Below, piece by piece: positions 38,859-52,065 of a stretch of 64,000 bases of DNA (the first letter of the stretch is position 1; each line of letters opens with the position of its first letter). The notes beneath the pieces are model-generated. The model was given only the letters and a program-made list of their open reading frames with translations, was not told the origin of the DNA and did not search any database. This DNA is from Auanema rhodensis (Eukaryota > Nematoda > Chromadorea > Rhabditida > Rhabditidae). Both the position numbers and the translations under genes were made by a program. Location of the stretch: the NCBI GenBank assembly GCA_964057225.1, contig OZ059895.1, positions 12,400,001-12,464,000 on the forward strand, in the 5' to 3' direction.

Positions 38859-39667
38859 TTTCAAATTTTTTTAACGATCATACCACGTTGAAAGTACGCC
38901 ATGCAGCTGATTTTCAATTTTATCTCTTCAGTAACAAGTGTTTTTAATTTTCCAGCAGTTTTACTTAGATAGCTCAACCCAAGGCATCAAAATATCTTCA
39001 ATCTTATTTCTATATTACAGTTATAAATCAGTAGTTTATGAGCCTTCATCTTTACTTTACTGTTTCTATCTATTTCTTATTGAAACAAACATTGTTTTAA
39101 CACTATACAACTGTGAAACCTTTTTTAATTTATTGTATTTGGAGCTCATAAGATTTGATATCATCGAGGAATTTAGATGTAACGTAGAAAATTACATAAC
39201 TAACATGAAATTGGAAAAAAAACAATAACGAGGATAAGTATGTAAATAATTGAATATCAGATTTTTTCGCTTACGACCATACCACGTTGAAAGTACGCAA
39301 TGCAGCTGATTTTCAATTTTATCTCTTCCGTAACAAATGTTTTTAATTTTCCAGCAGTTTTACTTAGATAGCTCAACCCAAGGCATCAAAATATCTTCAA
39401 TCTTTTTTGTATATTACAGTTATAAACCAGTAGTTTATGAACCTTCATCTTAACTTTACTGTTTCTATCTATTTCCTATTGAAACAAACATTGTTTAAAC
39501 ACTATACAACTGTGAAACCTTTTTTAATTTATTGTATTTGGATCTCATAAGATTTGATATCATCGAGGAATTCAGATGTAACGTAGAAAATTACATAACT
39601 AACATGAAATTGGAAAAAAAACAATAACGAGGATAAGTATGTAAATCATTGAATATCAGGTATTTTC

Positions 39668-39786
39668 GCTTACGACCATACCACGTTGAAAGTACGCCAT
39701 CCCGTCCGATCTGGCAAGTCAAGCAACGTTGGGCCCGGTTAGTACTTAGATCGGAGACGGCTTGGGAATCCCGGGTGCCGTAAGCT
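39668..39786 (+). rRNA. 5S rRNA: 5S ribosomal RNA gene, copy 23
   Basis: G81A subtype, with a short unit before it. Confidence 0.93.
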
Positions 39787-40196
39787 TTTCAAATTTTTTT
39801 AACGATCATACCACGTTGAAAGTACGCCATGCAGCTGATTTTCAATTTTATCTCTTCAGTAACAAATGTTTTTAATTTTCCAGCAGTTTTACTTAGATAG
39901 CTCAACCCAAGGCATCAAAATATCTTCAATCTTATTTCTATAATACAGTTATAAACCAGTAGTTTATGAACCTTCATCTTAACTTTACTGTTTCTATCTA
40001 TTTCCTATTGAAACAAACATTGTTTTAACACTATACAACTGTGAAACCTTTTTTAATTTATTGTATTTGGAGCTCATAAGATTTGATATCATCGAGGAAT
40101 TCAGATGTAACGTAGAAAATTACATAACTAACATGAAATTGGAAAAAAAACAATAACGAGGATAAGTATGTAAATCATTGAATATCAGATATTTTT

Positions 40197-40315
40197 GCTT
40201 ACGACCATACCACGTTGAAAGTACGCCATCCCGTCCGATCTGGCAAGTCAAGCAACGTTGGGCCCGGTTAGTACTTGGATCGGAGACGGCTTGGGAATCC
40301 CGGGTGCCGTAAGCT
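40197..40315 (+). rRNA. 5S rRNA: 5S ribosomal RNA gene, copy 24
   Basis: Consensus body; flank TATCAGATATTTTTGCTT. Confidence 0.94.
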
Positions 40316-40743
40316 TTTCAAATTTTTTTAACGATCATACCACGTTGAAAGTACGCAATGCAGCTGATTTTCAATTTTATCTCTTCAGTAACAAATGTTT
40401 TTAATTTTCCAGCAGTTTTACTTAGATAGCTCAACCCAAGGCATCAAAACAACCCAAGGCATCAAAATATCTTCAATCTTATTTCTATATTACAGTTATA
40501 AATCAGTAGTTTATGAACCTTCATCTTAACTTTACTGTTTCTATCTATTTCCTATTGAAACAAACATTGTTTTAACACTATACAACTGTGAAACCTTTTT
40601 TAATTTATTGTATTTGGAGCTCATAAGATTTGATATCATCGAGGAATTCAGATGTAACGTAGAAAATTACATAACTAACATGAAATTGGAAAAAAAACAA
40701 TAACGAGGATAAGTATGTAAATCATTGAATATCAGGTATTTTC

Positions 40744-40862
40744 GCTTACGACCATACCACGTTGAAAGTACGCCATCCCGTCCGATCTGGCAAGTCAAGC
40801 AACGTTGGGCCCGGTTAGTACTTAGATCGGAGACGGCTTGGGAATCCCGGGTGCCGTAAGCT
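40744..40862 (+). rRNA. 5S rRNA: 5S ribosomal RNA gene, copy 25
   Basis: G81A subtype. Confidence 0.93.
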
Positions 40863-41272
40863 TTTCAAATTTTTTTAACGATCATACCACGTTGAAAGTA
40901 CGCCATGCAGCTGATTTTCAATTTTATCTCTTCAGTAACAAGTGTTTTTAATTTTCCAGCAGTTTTACTTAGATAGCTCAACCCAAGGCATCAAAATATC
41001 TTCAATCTTATTTCTATATTACAGTTATAAATCAGTAGTTTATGAGCCTTCATCTTAACTTTACTGTTTCTATCTATTTCTTATTGAAACAAACATTGTT
41101 TCAACACTATACAACTGTGAAACCTTTTTTAATTTATTGTATTTGGAGCTCATAAGATTTGATATCATCGAGGAATTTAGATGTAACGTAGAAAATTACA
41201 TAACTAACATGAAATTGGAAAAAAAACAATAACGAGGATAAGTATGTAAATAATTGAATATCAGATTTTTTC

Positions 41273-41391
41273 GCTTACGACCATACCACGTTGAAAGTAC
41301 GCCATCCCGTCCGATCTGGCAAGTCAAGCAACGTTGGGCCCGGTTAGTACTTGGATCGGAGACGGCTTGGGAATCCCGGGTGCCGTAAGCT
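41273..41391 (+). rRNA. 5S rRNA: 5S ribosomal RNA gene, copy 26
   Basis: Consensus body behind the AAATAATTG...ATTTTTTCG flank that otherwise marks short units. Confidence 0.94.
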
Positions 41392-41802
41392 TTTCAAATT
41401 TTTTTAACGATCATACCACGTTGAAAGTACGCAATGCAGCTGATTTTCAATTTTATCTCTTCAGTAACAAATGTTTTTAATTTTCCAGCAGTTTTACTTA
41501 GATAGCTCAACCCAAGGCATCAAAATATCTTCAATCTTATTTCTATAATACAGTTATAAACCAGTAGTTTATGAACCTTCATCTTAACTTTACTGTTTCT
41601 ATCTATTTCCTATTGAAACAAACATTGTTTTAACACTATACAACTGTCAAACCTTTTTTAATTTATTGTATTTGGAGCTCATAAGATTTGATATCATCGA
41701 GGAATTCAGATGTAACGTAGAAAATTACATAACTAACATGAAATTGGAAAAAAAAACAATAACGAGGATAAGTATGTAAATCATTGAATATCAGGTATTT
41801 TC

Positions 41803-41921
41803 GCTTACGACCATACCACGTTGAAAGTACGCCATCCCGTCCGATCTGGCAAGTCAAGCAACGTTGGGCCCGGTTAGTACTTAGATCGGAGACGGCTTGG
41901 GAATCCCGGGTGCCGTAAGCT
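41803..41921 (+). rRNA. 5S rRNA: 5S ribosomal RNA gene, copy 27
   Basis: G81A; slot 1 of the 3333-bp repeat. Confidence 0.93.
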
Positions 41922-42730
41922 TTTCAAATTTTTTTAACGATCATACCACGTTGAAAGTACGCCATGCAGCTGATTTTCAATTTTATCTCTTCAGTAACAA
42001 GTGTTTTTAATTTTCCAGCAGTTTTACTTAGATAGCTCAACCCAAGGCATCAAAATATCTTCAATCTTATTTCTATATTACAGTTATAAATCAGTAGTTT
42101 ATGAGCCTTCATCTTTACTTTACTGTTTCTATCTATTTCTTATTGAAACAAACATTGTTTTAACACTATACAACTGTGAAACCTTTTTTAATTTATTGTA
42201 TTTGGAGCTCATAAGATTTGATATCATCGAGGAATTTAGATGTAACGTAGAAAATTACATAACTAACATGAAATTGGAAAAAAAACAATAACGAGGATAA
42301 GTATGTAAATAATTGAATATCAGATTTTTTCGCTTACGACCATACCACGTTGAAAGTAAGCAATGCAGCTGATTTTCAATTTTATCTCTTCCGTAACAAA
42401 TGTTTTTAATTTTCCAGCAGTTTTACTTAGATAGCTCAACCCAAGGCATCAAAATATCTTCAATCTTTTTTGTATATTACAGTTATAAACCATTAGTTTA
42501 TGAACCTTCATCTTAACTTTACTGTTTCTATCTATTTCCTATTGAAACAAACATTGTTTAAACACTATACAACTGTGAAACCTTTTTTAATTTATTGTAT
42601 TTGGATCTCATAAGATTTGATATCATCGAGGAATTCAGATGTAACGTAGAAAATTACATAACTAACATGAAATTGGAAAAAAAACAATAACGAGGATAAG
42701 TACGTAAATCATTGAATATCAGGTATTTTC

Positions 42731-42849
42731 GCTTACGACCATACCACGTTGAAAGTACGCCATCCCGTCCGATCTGGCAAGTCAAGCAACGTTGGGCCCG
42801 GTTAGTACTTAGATCGGAGACGGCTTGGGAATCCCGGATGCCGTAAGCT
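42731..42849 (+). rRNA. 5S rRNA: 5S ribosomal RNA gene, copy 28
   Basis: G81A and G108A; slot 2. Upstream GTACGTAAATC replaces GTATGTAAATC. Confidence 0.92.
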
Positions 42850-43676
42850 TTTCAAATTTTTTTAACGATCATACCACGTTGAAAGTACGCAATGCAGCTG
42901 ATTTTCAATTTTATCTCTTCAGTAACAAATGTTTTTAATTTTCCAGCAGTTTTACTTAGATAGCTCAACCCAAGGCATCAAAACAACCCAAGGCATCAAA
43001 ATATCTTCAATCTTATTTCTATATTACAGTTATAAATCAGTAGTTTATGAACCTTCATCTTAACTTTACTGTTTCTATCTATTTCCTATTGAAACAAACA
43101 TTGTTTTAACACTATACAACTGTGAAACCTTTTTTAATTTATTGTATTTGGAGCTCATAAGATTTGATATCATCGAGGAATTCAGATGTAACGTAGAAAG
43201 TTACATAACTAACATGAAATTGGAAAAAAAACAATAACGAGGATAAGTATGTAAATCATTGAATATCAGATATTTTCGCTTAGGACCATACCACGTTGAA
43301 AGTACGCCATGCCGCTGATTTTCAATTTTATCTCTTCAGTAACAAGTGTTTTTAATTTTCCAGCAGTTTTACTTAGATAGCTCAACCCAAGGCATCAAAA
43401 TATCTTCAATCTTATTTCTATATTACAGTTATAAATCAGTAGTTTATGAGCCTTCATCTTAACTTTACTGTTTCTATCTATTTCTTATTGAAACAAACAT
43501 TGTTTCAACACTATACAACTGTGAAACCTTTTTTAATTTATTGTATTTGGAGCTCATAAGATTTGATATCATCGAGGAATTTAGATGTAACGTAGAAAAT
43601 TACATAACTAACATGAAATTGGAAAAAAAACAATAACGAGGATAAGTATGTAAATAATTGAATATCAGATTTTTTC

Positions 43677-43795
43677 GCTTACGACCATACCACGTTGAAA
43701 GTACGCCATCCCGTCCGATCTGGCAAGTCAAGCAACGTTGGGCCCGGTTAGTACTTGGATCGGAGACGGCTTGGGAATCCCGGGTGCCGTAAGCT
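43677..43795 (+). rRNA. 5S rRNA: 5S ribosomal RNA gene, copy 29
   Basis: Consensus body; slot 3. Confidence 0.94.
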
Positions 43796-44206
43796 TTTCA
43801 AATTTTTTTAACGATCATACCACGTTGAAAGTACGCAATGCAGCTGATTTTCAATTTTATCTCTTCAGTAACAAATGTTTTTAATTTTCCAGCAGTTTTA
43901 CTTAGATAGCTCAACCCAAGGCATCAAAATATCTTCAATCTTATTTCTATAATACAGTTATAAACCAGTAGTTTATGAACCTTCATCTTAACTTTACTGT
44001 TTCTATCTATTTCCTATTGAAACAAACATTGTTTTAACACTATACAACTGTCAAACCTTTTTTAATTTATTGTATTTGGAGCTCATAAGATTTGATATCA
44101 TCGAGGAATTCAGATGTAACGTAGAAAATTACATAACTAACATGAAATTGGAAAAAAAAACAATAACGAGGATAAGTATGTAAATCATTGAATATCAGGT
44201 ATTTTC

Positions 44207-44325
44207 GCTTACGACCATACCACGTTGAAAGTACGCCATCCCGTCCGATCTGGCAAGTCAAGCAACGTTGGGCCCGGTTAGTACTTAGATCGGAGACGGC
44301 TTGGGAATCCCGGGTGCCGTAAGCT
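44207..44325 (+). rRNA. 5S rRNA: 5S ribosomal RNA gene, copy 30
   Basis: G81A; slot 4. Confidence 0.93.
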
Positions 44326-45135
44326 TTTCAAATTTTTTTAACGATCATACCACGTTGAAAGTACGCCATGCAGCTGATTTTCAATTTTATCTCTTCAGTA
44401 ACAAGTGTTTTTAATTTTCCAGCAGTTTTACTTAGATAGCTCAACCCAAGGCATCAAAATATCTTCAATCTTATTTCTATATTACAGTTATAAATCAGTA
44501 GTTTATGAGCCTTCATCTTTACTTTACTGTTTCTATCTATTTCTTATTGAAACAAACATTGTTTTAACACTATACAACTGTGAAACCTTTTTTAATTTAT
44601 TGTATTTGGAGCTCATAAGATTTGATATCATCGAGGAATTTAGATGTAACGTAGAAAATTACATAACTAACATGAAATTGGAAAAAAAACAATAACGAGG
44701 ATAAGTATGTAAATAATTGAATATCAGATTTTTTCGCTTACGACCATACCACGTTGAAAGTAAGCAATGCAGCTGATTTTCAATTTTATCTCTTCCGTAA
44801 CAAATGTTTTTAATTTTCCAGCAGTTTTACTTAGATAGCTCAACCCAAGGCATCAAAATATCTTCAATCTTATTTCTATAATACAGTTATAAACCAGTAG
44901 TTTATGAACCTTCATCTTAACTTTACTGTTTCTATCTATTTCCTATTGAAACAAACATTGTTTTAACACTATACAACTGTCAAACCTTTTTTAATTTATT
45001 GTATTTGGAGCTCATAAGATTTGATATCATCGAGGAATTCAGATGTAACGTAGAAAATTACATAACTAACATGAAATTGGAAAAAAAAACAATAACGAGG
45101 ATAAGTATGTAAATCATTGAATATCAGGTATTTTC

Positions 45136-45254
45136 GCTTACGACCATACCACGTTGAAAGTACGCCATCCCGTCCGATCTGGCAAGTCAAGCAACGTTGG
45201 GCCCGGTTAGTACTTAGATCGGAGACGGCTTGGGAATCCCGGGTGCCGTAAGCT
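45136..45254 (+). rRNA. 5S rRNA: 5S ribosomal RNA gene, copy 31
   Basis: G81A; slot 1 of the second 3333-bp copy. Confidence 0.93.
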
Positions 45255-46063
45255 TTTCAAATTTTTTTAACGATCATACCACGTTGAAAGTACGCCATGC
45301 AGCTGATTTTCAATTTTATCTCTTCAGTAACAAGTGTTTTTAATTTTCCAGCAGTTTTACTTAGATAGCTCAACCCAAGGCATCAAAATATCTTCAATCT
45401 TATTTCTATATTACAGTTATAAATCAGTAGTTTATGAGCCTTCATCTTTACTTTACTGTTTCTATCTATTTCTTATTGAAACAAACATTGTTTTAACACT
45501 ATACAACTGTGAAACCTTTTTTAATTTATTGTATTTGGAGCTCATAAGATTTGATATCATCGAGGAATTTAGATGTAACGTAGAAAATTACATAACTAAC
45601 ATGAAATTGGAAAAAAAACAATAACGAGGATAAGTATGTAAATAATTGAATATCAGATTTTTTCGCTTACGACCATACCACGTTGAAAGTAAGCAATGCA
45701 GCTGATTTTCAATTTTATCTCTTCCGTAACAAATGTTTTTAATTTTCCAGCAGTTTTACTTAGATAGCTCAACCCAAGGCATCAAAATATCTTCAATCTT
45801 TTTTGTATATTACAGTTATAAACCATTAGTTTATGAACCTTCATCTTAACTTTACTGTTTCTATCTATTTCCTATTGAAACAAACATTGTTTAAACACTA
45901 TACAACTGTGAAACCTTTTTTAATTTATTGTATTTGGATCTCATAAGATTTGATATCATCGAGGAATTCAGATGTAACGTAGAAAATTACATAACTAACA
46001 TGAAATTGGAAAAAAAACAATAACGAGGATAAGTACGTAAATCATTGAATATCAGGTATTTTC

Positions 46064-46182
46064 GCTTACGACCATACCACGTTGAAAGTACGCCATCCCG
46101 TCCGATCTGGCAAGTCAAGCAACGTTGGGCCCGGTTAGTACTTAGATCGGAGACGGCTTGGGAATCCCGGATGCCGTAAGCT
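46064..46182 (+). rRNA. 5S rRNA: 5S ribosomal RNA gene, copy 32
   Basis: G81A and G108A, matching copy 28. Confidence 0.92.
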
Positions 46183-47009
46183 TTTCAAATTTTTTTAACG
46201 ATCATACCACGTTGAAAGTACGCAATGCAGCTGATTTTCAATTTTATCTCTTCAGTAACAAATGTTTTTAATTTTCCAGCAGTTTTACTTAGATAGCTCA
46301 ACCCAAGGCATCAAAACAACCCAAGGCATCAAAATATCTTCAATCTTATTTCTATATTACAGTTATAAATCAGTAGTTTATGAACCTTCATCTTAACTTT
46401 ACTGTTTCTATCTATTTCCTATTGAAACAAACATTGTTTTAACACTATACAACTGTGAAACCTTTTTTAATTTATTGTATTTGGAGCTCATAAGATTTGA
46501 TATCATCGAGGAATTCAGATGTAACGTAGAAAGTTACATAACTAACATGAAATTGGAAAAAAAACAATAACGAGGATAAGTATGTAAATCATTGAATATC
46601 AGATATTTTCGCTTAGGACCATACCACGTTGAAAGTACGCCATGCCGCTGATTTTCAATTTTATCTCTTCAGTAACAAGTGTTTTTAATTTTCCAGCAGT
46701 TTTACTTAGATAGCTCAACCCAAGGCATCAAAATATCTTCAATCTTATTTCTATATTACAGTTATAAATCAGTAGTTTATGAGCCTTCATCTTAACTTTA
46801 CTGTTTCTATCTATTTCTTATTGAAACAAACATTGTTTCAACACTATACAACTGTGAAACCTTTTTTAATTTATTGTATTTGGAGCTCATAAGATTTGAT
46901 ATCATCGAGGAATTTAGATGTAACGTAGAAAATTACATAACTAACATGAAATTGGAAAAAAAACAATAACGAGGATAAGTATGTAAATAATTGAATATCA
47001 GATTTTTTC

Positions 47010-47128
47010 GCTTACGACCATACCACGTTGAAAGTACGCCATCCCGTCCGATCTGGCAAGTCAAGCAACGTTGGGCCCGGTTAGTACTTGGATCGGAGAC
47101 GGCTTGGGAATCCCGGGTGCCGTAAGCT
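47010..47128 (+). rRNA. 5S rRNA: 5S ribosomal RNA gene, copy 33
   Basis: Consensus body, matching copy 29. Confidence 0.94.
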
Positions 47129-47539
47129 TTTCAAATTTTTTTAACGATCATACCACGTTGAAAGTACGCAATGCAGCTGATTTTCAATTTTATCTCTTCA
47201 GTAACAAATGTTTTTAATTTTCCAGCAGTTTTACTTAGATAGCTCAACCCAAGGCATCAAAATATCTTCAATCTTATTTCTATAATACAGTTATAAACCA
47301 GTAGTTTATGAACCTTCATCTTAACTTTACTGTTTCTATCTATTTCCTATTGAAACAAACATTGTTTTAACACTATACAACTGTCAAACCTTTTTTAATT
47401 TATTGTATTTGGAGCTCATAAGATTTGATATCATCGAGGAATTCAGATGTAACGTAGAAAATTACATAACTAACATGAAATTGGAAAAAAAAACAATAAC
47501 GAGGATAAGTATGTAAATCATTGAATATCAGGTATTTTC

Positions 47540-47658
47540 GCTTACGACCATACCACGTTGAAAGTACGCCATCCCGTCCGATCTGGCAAGTCAAGCAACG
47601 TTGGGCCCGGTTAGTACTTAGATCGGAGACGGCTTGGGAATCCCGGGTGCCGTAAGCT
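47540..47658 (+). rRNA. 5S rRNA: 5S ribosomal RNA gene, copy 34
   Basis: G81A, matching copy 30. Confidence 0.93.
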
Positions 47659-48467
47659 TTTCAAATTTTTTTAACGATCATACCACGTTGAAAGTACGCC
47701 ATGCAGCTGATTTTCAATTTTATCTCTTCAGTAACAAGTGTTTTTAATTTTCCAGCAGTTTTACTTAGATAGCTCAACCCAAGGCATCAAAATATCTTCA
47801 ATCTTATTTCTATATTACAGTTATAAATCAGTAGTTTATGAGCCTTCATCTTTACTTTACTGTTTCTATCTATTTCTTATTGAAACAAACATTGTTTTAA
47901 CACTATACAACTGTGAAACCTTTTTTAATTTATTGTATTTGGAGCTCATAAGATTTGATATCATCGAGGAATTTAGATGTAACGTAGAAAATTACATAAC
48001 TAACATGAAATTGGAAAAAAAACAATAACGAGGATAAGTATGTAAATAATTGAATATCAGATTTTTTCGCTTACGACCATACCACGTTGAAAGTAAGCAA
48101 TGCAGCTGATTTTCAATTTTATCTCTTCCGTAACAAATGTTTTTAATTTTCCAGCAGTTTTACTTAGATAGCTCAACCCAAGGCATCAAAATATCTTCAA
48201 TCTTTTTTGTATATTACAGTTATAAACCATTAGTTTATGAACCTTCATCTTAACTTTACTGTTTCTATCTATTTCCTATTGAAACAAACATTGTTTAAAC
48301 ACTATACAACTGTGAAACCTTTTTTAATTTATTGTATTTGGATCTCATAAGATTTGATATCATCGAGGAATTCAGATGTAACGTAGAAAATTACATAACT
48401 AACATGAAATTGGAAAAAAAACAATAACGAGGATAAGTACGTAAATCATTGAATATCAGGTATTTTC

Positions 48468-48586
48468 GCTTACGACCATACCACGTTGAAAGTACGCCAT
48501 CCCGTCCGATCTGGCAAGTCAAGCAACGTTGGGCCCGGTTAGTACTTAGATCGGAGACGGCTTGGGAATCCCGGATGCCGTAAGCT
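48468..48586 (+). rRNA. 5S rRNA: 5S ribosomal RNA gene, copy 35
   Basis: G81A and G108A, 928 bp after copy 34, the third occurrence of this double variant. Confidence 0.92.
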
Positions 48587-49014
48587 TTTCAAATTTTTTT
48601 AACGATCATACCACGTTGAAAGTACGCAATGCAGCTGATTTTCAATTTTATCTCTTCAGTAACAAATGTTTTTAATTTTCCAGCAGTTTTACTTAGATAG
48701 CTCAACCCAAGGCATCAAAACAACCCAAGGCATCAAAATATCTTCAATCTTATTTCTATATTACAGTTATAAATCAGTAGTTTATGAACCTTCATCTTAA
48801 CTTTACTGTTTCTATCTATTTCCTATTGAAACAAACATTGTTTTAACACTATACAACTGTGAAACCTTTTTTAATTTATTGTATTTGGAGCTCATAAGAT
48901 TTGATATCATCGAGGAATTCAGATGTAACGTAGAAAGTTACATAACTAACATGAAATTGGAAAAAAAACAATAACGAGGATAAGTATGTAAATCATTGAA
49001 TATCAGGTATTTTC

Positions 49015-49133
49015 GCTTACGACCATACCACGTTGAAAGTACGCCATCCCGTCCGATCTGGCAAGTCAAGCAACGTTGGGCCCGGTTAGTACTTAGATCG
49101 GAGACGGCTTGGGAATCCCGGGTGCCGTAAGCT
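49015..49133 (+). rRNA. 5S rRNA: 5S ribosomal RNA gene, copy 36
   Basis: G81A; slot 1 of the first 4125-bp block. Confidence 0.93.
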
Positions 49134-49942
49134 TTTCAAATTTTTTTAACGATCATACCACGTTGAAAGTACGCCATGCAGCTGATTTTCAATTTTATCT
49201 CTTCAGTAACAAGTGTTTTTAATTTTCCAGCAGTTTTACTTAGATAGCTCAACCCAAGGCATCAAAATATCTTCAATCTTATTTCTATATTACAGTTATA
49301 AATCAGTAGTTTATGAGCCTTCATCTTAACTTTACTGTTTCTATCTATTTCTTATTGAAACAAACATTGTTTTAACACTATACAACTGTGAAACCTTTTT
49401 TAATTTATTGTATTTGGAGCTCATAAGATTTGATATCATCGAGGAATTTAGATGTAACGTAGAAAATTACATAACTAACATGAAATTGGAAAAAAAACAA
49501 TAACGAGGATAAGTATGTAAATAATTGAATATCAGATTTTTTCGCTTACGACCATACCACGTTGAAAGTACGCAATGCAGCTGATTTTCAATTTTATCTC
49601 TTCCGTAACAAATGTTTTTAATTTTCCAGCAGTTTTACTTAGATAGCTCAACCCAAGGCATCAAAATATCTTCAATCTTATTTCTATATTACAGTTATAA
49701 ACCAGTAGTTTATGAACCTTCATCTTAACTTTACTGTTTCTATCTATTTCCTATTGAAACAAACATTGTTTAAACACTATACAACTGTGAAACCTTTTTT
49801 AATTTATTGTATTTGGATCTCATAAGATTTGATATCATCGAGGAATTCAGATGTAACGTAGAAAATTACATAACTAACATGAAATTGGAAAAAAAACAAT
49901 AACGAGGATAAGTATGTAAATCATTGAATATCAGGTATTTTC

Positions 49943-50061
49943 GCTTACGACCATACCACGTTGAAAGTACGCCATCCCGTCCGATCTGGCAAGTCAAGCA
50001 ACGTTGGGCCCGGTTAGTACTTAGATCGGAGACGGCTTGGGAATCCCGGGTGCCGTAAGCT
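49943..50061 (+). rRNA. 5S rRNA: 5S ribosomal RNA gene, copy 37
   Basis: G81A; slot 2, followed by spacer with AAGGCAACAAAA. Confidence 0.93.
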
Positions 50062-50870
50062 TTTCAAATTTTTTTAACGATCATACCACGTTGAAAGTAC
50101 GCCATGCAGCTGATTTTCAATTTTATCTCTTCAGTAACAAATGTTTTTAATTTTCCAGCAGTTTTACTTAGATAGCTCAACCCAAGGCAACAAAATATCT
50201 TCAATCTTATTTCTATATTACAGTTATAAATCAGTAGTTTATGAACCTTCATCTTAACTTTACTGTTTCTATCTATTTCCTATTGAAACAAACATTGTTT
50301 TAACACTATACAACTGTGAAACCTTTTTAAATTTATTGTATTTGGAGCTCATAAGATTTGATATCATCGAGGAATTTAGATGTAACGTAGAAAATTACAT
50401 AACTAACATGAAATTGGAAAAAAAACAATAACGAGGATAAGTATGTAAATCATTGAATATCAGATTTTTTCGCTTACGACCATACCACGTTGAAAGTACG
50501 CCATGCAGCTGATTTTCAATTTTATCTCTTCCGTAACAAATGTTTTTAATTTTCCAGCAGTTTTACTTAGATAGCTCAACCCAAGGCATCAAAATATCTT
50601 CAATCTTATTTCTATATTACAGTTATAAACCAGTAGTTTATGAACCTTCATTTTAACTTTACTGTTTCTATCTATTTCCTATTGAAACAAACATTGTTTA
50701 AACACTATACAACTGTGAAACCTTTTTTAATTTATTGTATTTGGATCTCATAAGATTTGATATCATCGAGGGATTCAGATGTAACGTAGAAAATTACATA
50801 ACTAACATGAAATTGGAAAAAAAACAATAACGAGGATAAGTATGTAAATCATTGAATATCAGGTATTTTC

Positions 50871-50989
50871 GCTTACGACCATACCACGTTGAAAGTACGC
50901 CATCCCGTCCGATCTGGCAAGTCAAGCAACGTTGGGCCCGGTTAGTACTTGGATCGGAGACGGCTTGGGAATCCCGGGTGCCGTAAGCT
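50871..50989 (+). rRNA. 5S rRNA: 5S ribosomal RNA gene, copy 38
   Basis: Consensus body; slot 3, followed by the AACCGAAGGCAGCGAA spacer variant. Confidence 0.94.
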
Positions 50990-51399
50990 TTTCAAATTTT
51001 TTTAACGATCATACCACGTTGAAAGTACGCCATGCAGCTGATTTTCAATTTTATCTCTTCCGTAACAAATGTTTTCAATTTTCCAGCAGTTTTACTTAGA
51101 TAGCTCAACCGAAGGCAGCGAATTATCTCTAATCTTATTCCTATATTACAGTTATAAACCAGTAGTTTATGAACCTTCATCTTAACTTTACTGTTTCTAT
51201 CTATTTCCTATTGAAACAAACATTGTTTAAACACTATACAACTGTGAGACCTTTTTTAATTTATTGTATTTGGATCTCATAAGATTTGATATCATCGAGG
51301 GATTTAGATGTAACGTAGAAAATTACATAACTAACATGAAATTGGAAAAAAAACAATAACGAGGATAAGTATGTAAATCATTGAATATCAGATATTTTT

Positions 51400-51518
51400 G
51401 CTTACGACCATACCATGTTGAAAGTACGCCATCCCGTCCGATCTGGCAAGTCAAGCAACGTTGGGCCCGGTTAGTACTTGGATCGGAGACGGCTTGGGAA
51501 TCCCGGGTGCCGTAAGCT
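51400..51518 (+). rRNA. 5S rRNA: 5S ribosomal RNA gene, copy 39
   Basis: Slot 4; C17T private to this copy. Confidence 0.92.
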
Positions 51519-51946
51519 TTTCAAATTTTTTTAACGATCATACCACGTTGAAAGTACGCAATGCAGCTGATTTTCAATTTTATCTCTTCAGTAACAAATG
51601 TTTTTAATTTTCCAGCAGTTTTACTTAGATAGCTCAACCCAAGGCATCAAAACAACCCAAGGCATCAAAATATCTTCAATCTTATTTCTATATTACAGTT
51701 ATAAACCAGTAGTTTATGAACCTTCATCTTAACTTTACTGTTTCTATCTATTTCCTATTGAAACAAACATTGTTTAAACACTATACAACTGTGAAACCTT
51801 TTTTAATTTATTGTATTTGGATCTCATAAGATTTGATATCATCGAGGGATTTAGATGTTACGTAGAAAATTACATAACTAACATGAAATTGGAAAAAAAA
51901 CAATAACGAGGATAAGTATGTAAATCATTGAATATCAGGTATTTTC

Positions 51947-52065
51947 GCTTACGACCATACCACGTTGAAAGTACGCCATCCCGTCCGATCTGGCAAGTCA
52001 AGCAGCGTTGGGCCCGGTTAGTACTTGGATCGGAGACGGCTTGGGAATCCCGGGTTGCGTAAGCT
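51947..52065 (+). rRNA. 5S rRNA: 5S ribosomal RNA gene, copy 40
   Basis: Slot 5; A59G, G110T and C111G. G110T removes the pair with C9 at the inner end of helix I, so this may be a weak or inactive copy. Confidence 0.88.

Larger units (their letters stand above)
41803..48467 (+). repeat. Higher-order repeat, 3333-bp period, two full copies
   Basis: Genes at 41803, 42731, 43677 and 44207 are repeated at 45136, 46064, 47010 and 47540 with a constant 3333-bp step. Private variants (G108A in the second gene, AGGACC head and GCCGCTGATT short unit) recur in the same slots. The gene at 48468 begins a third, different continuation. Confidence 0.92.

Noticed and set aside
38938..39228. Recurring plus-strand 96-residue frame in the spacer (also 42001, 44405, 45334, 47738)
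   Set aside because: Starts at a non-ATG codon, exists only in certain unit variants, has low-complexity hydrophobic content and no family resemblance.
50064..50252. Recurring minus-strand 62-residue frames (25046, 50064, 50992, 54189 and others)
   Set aside because: Spacer shadows; present in some copies and broken in equivalent units.
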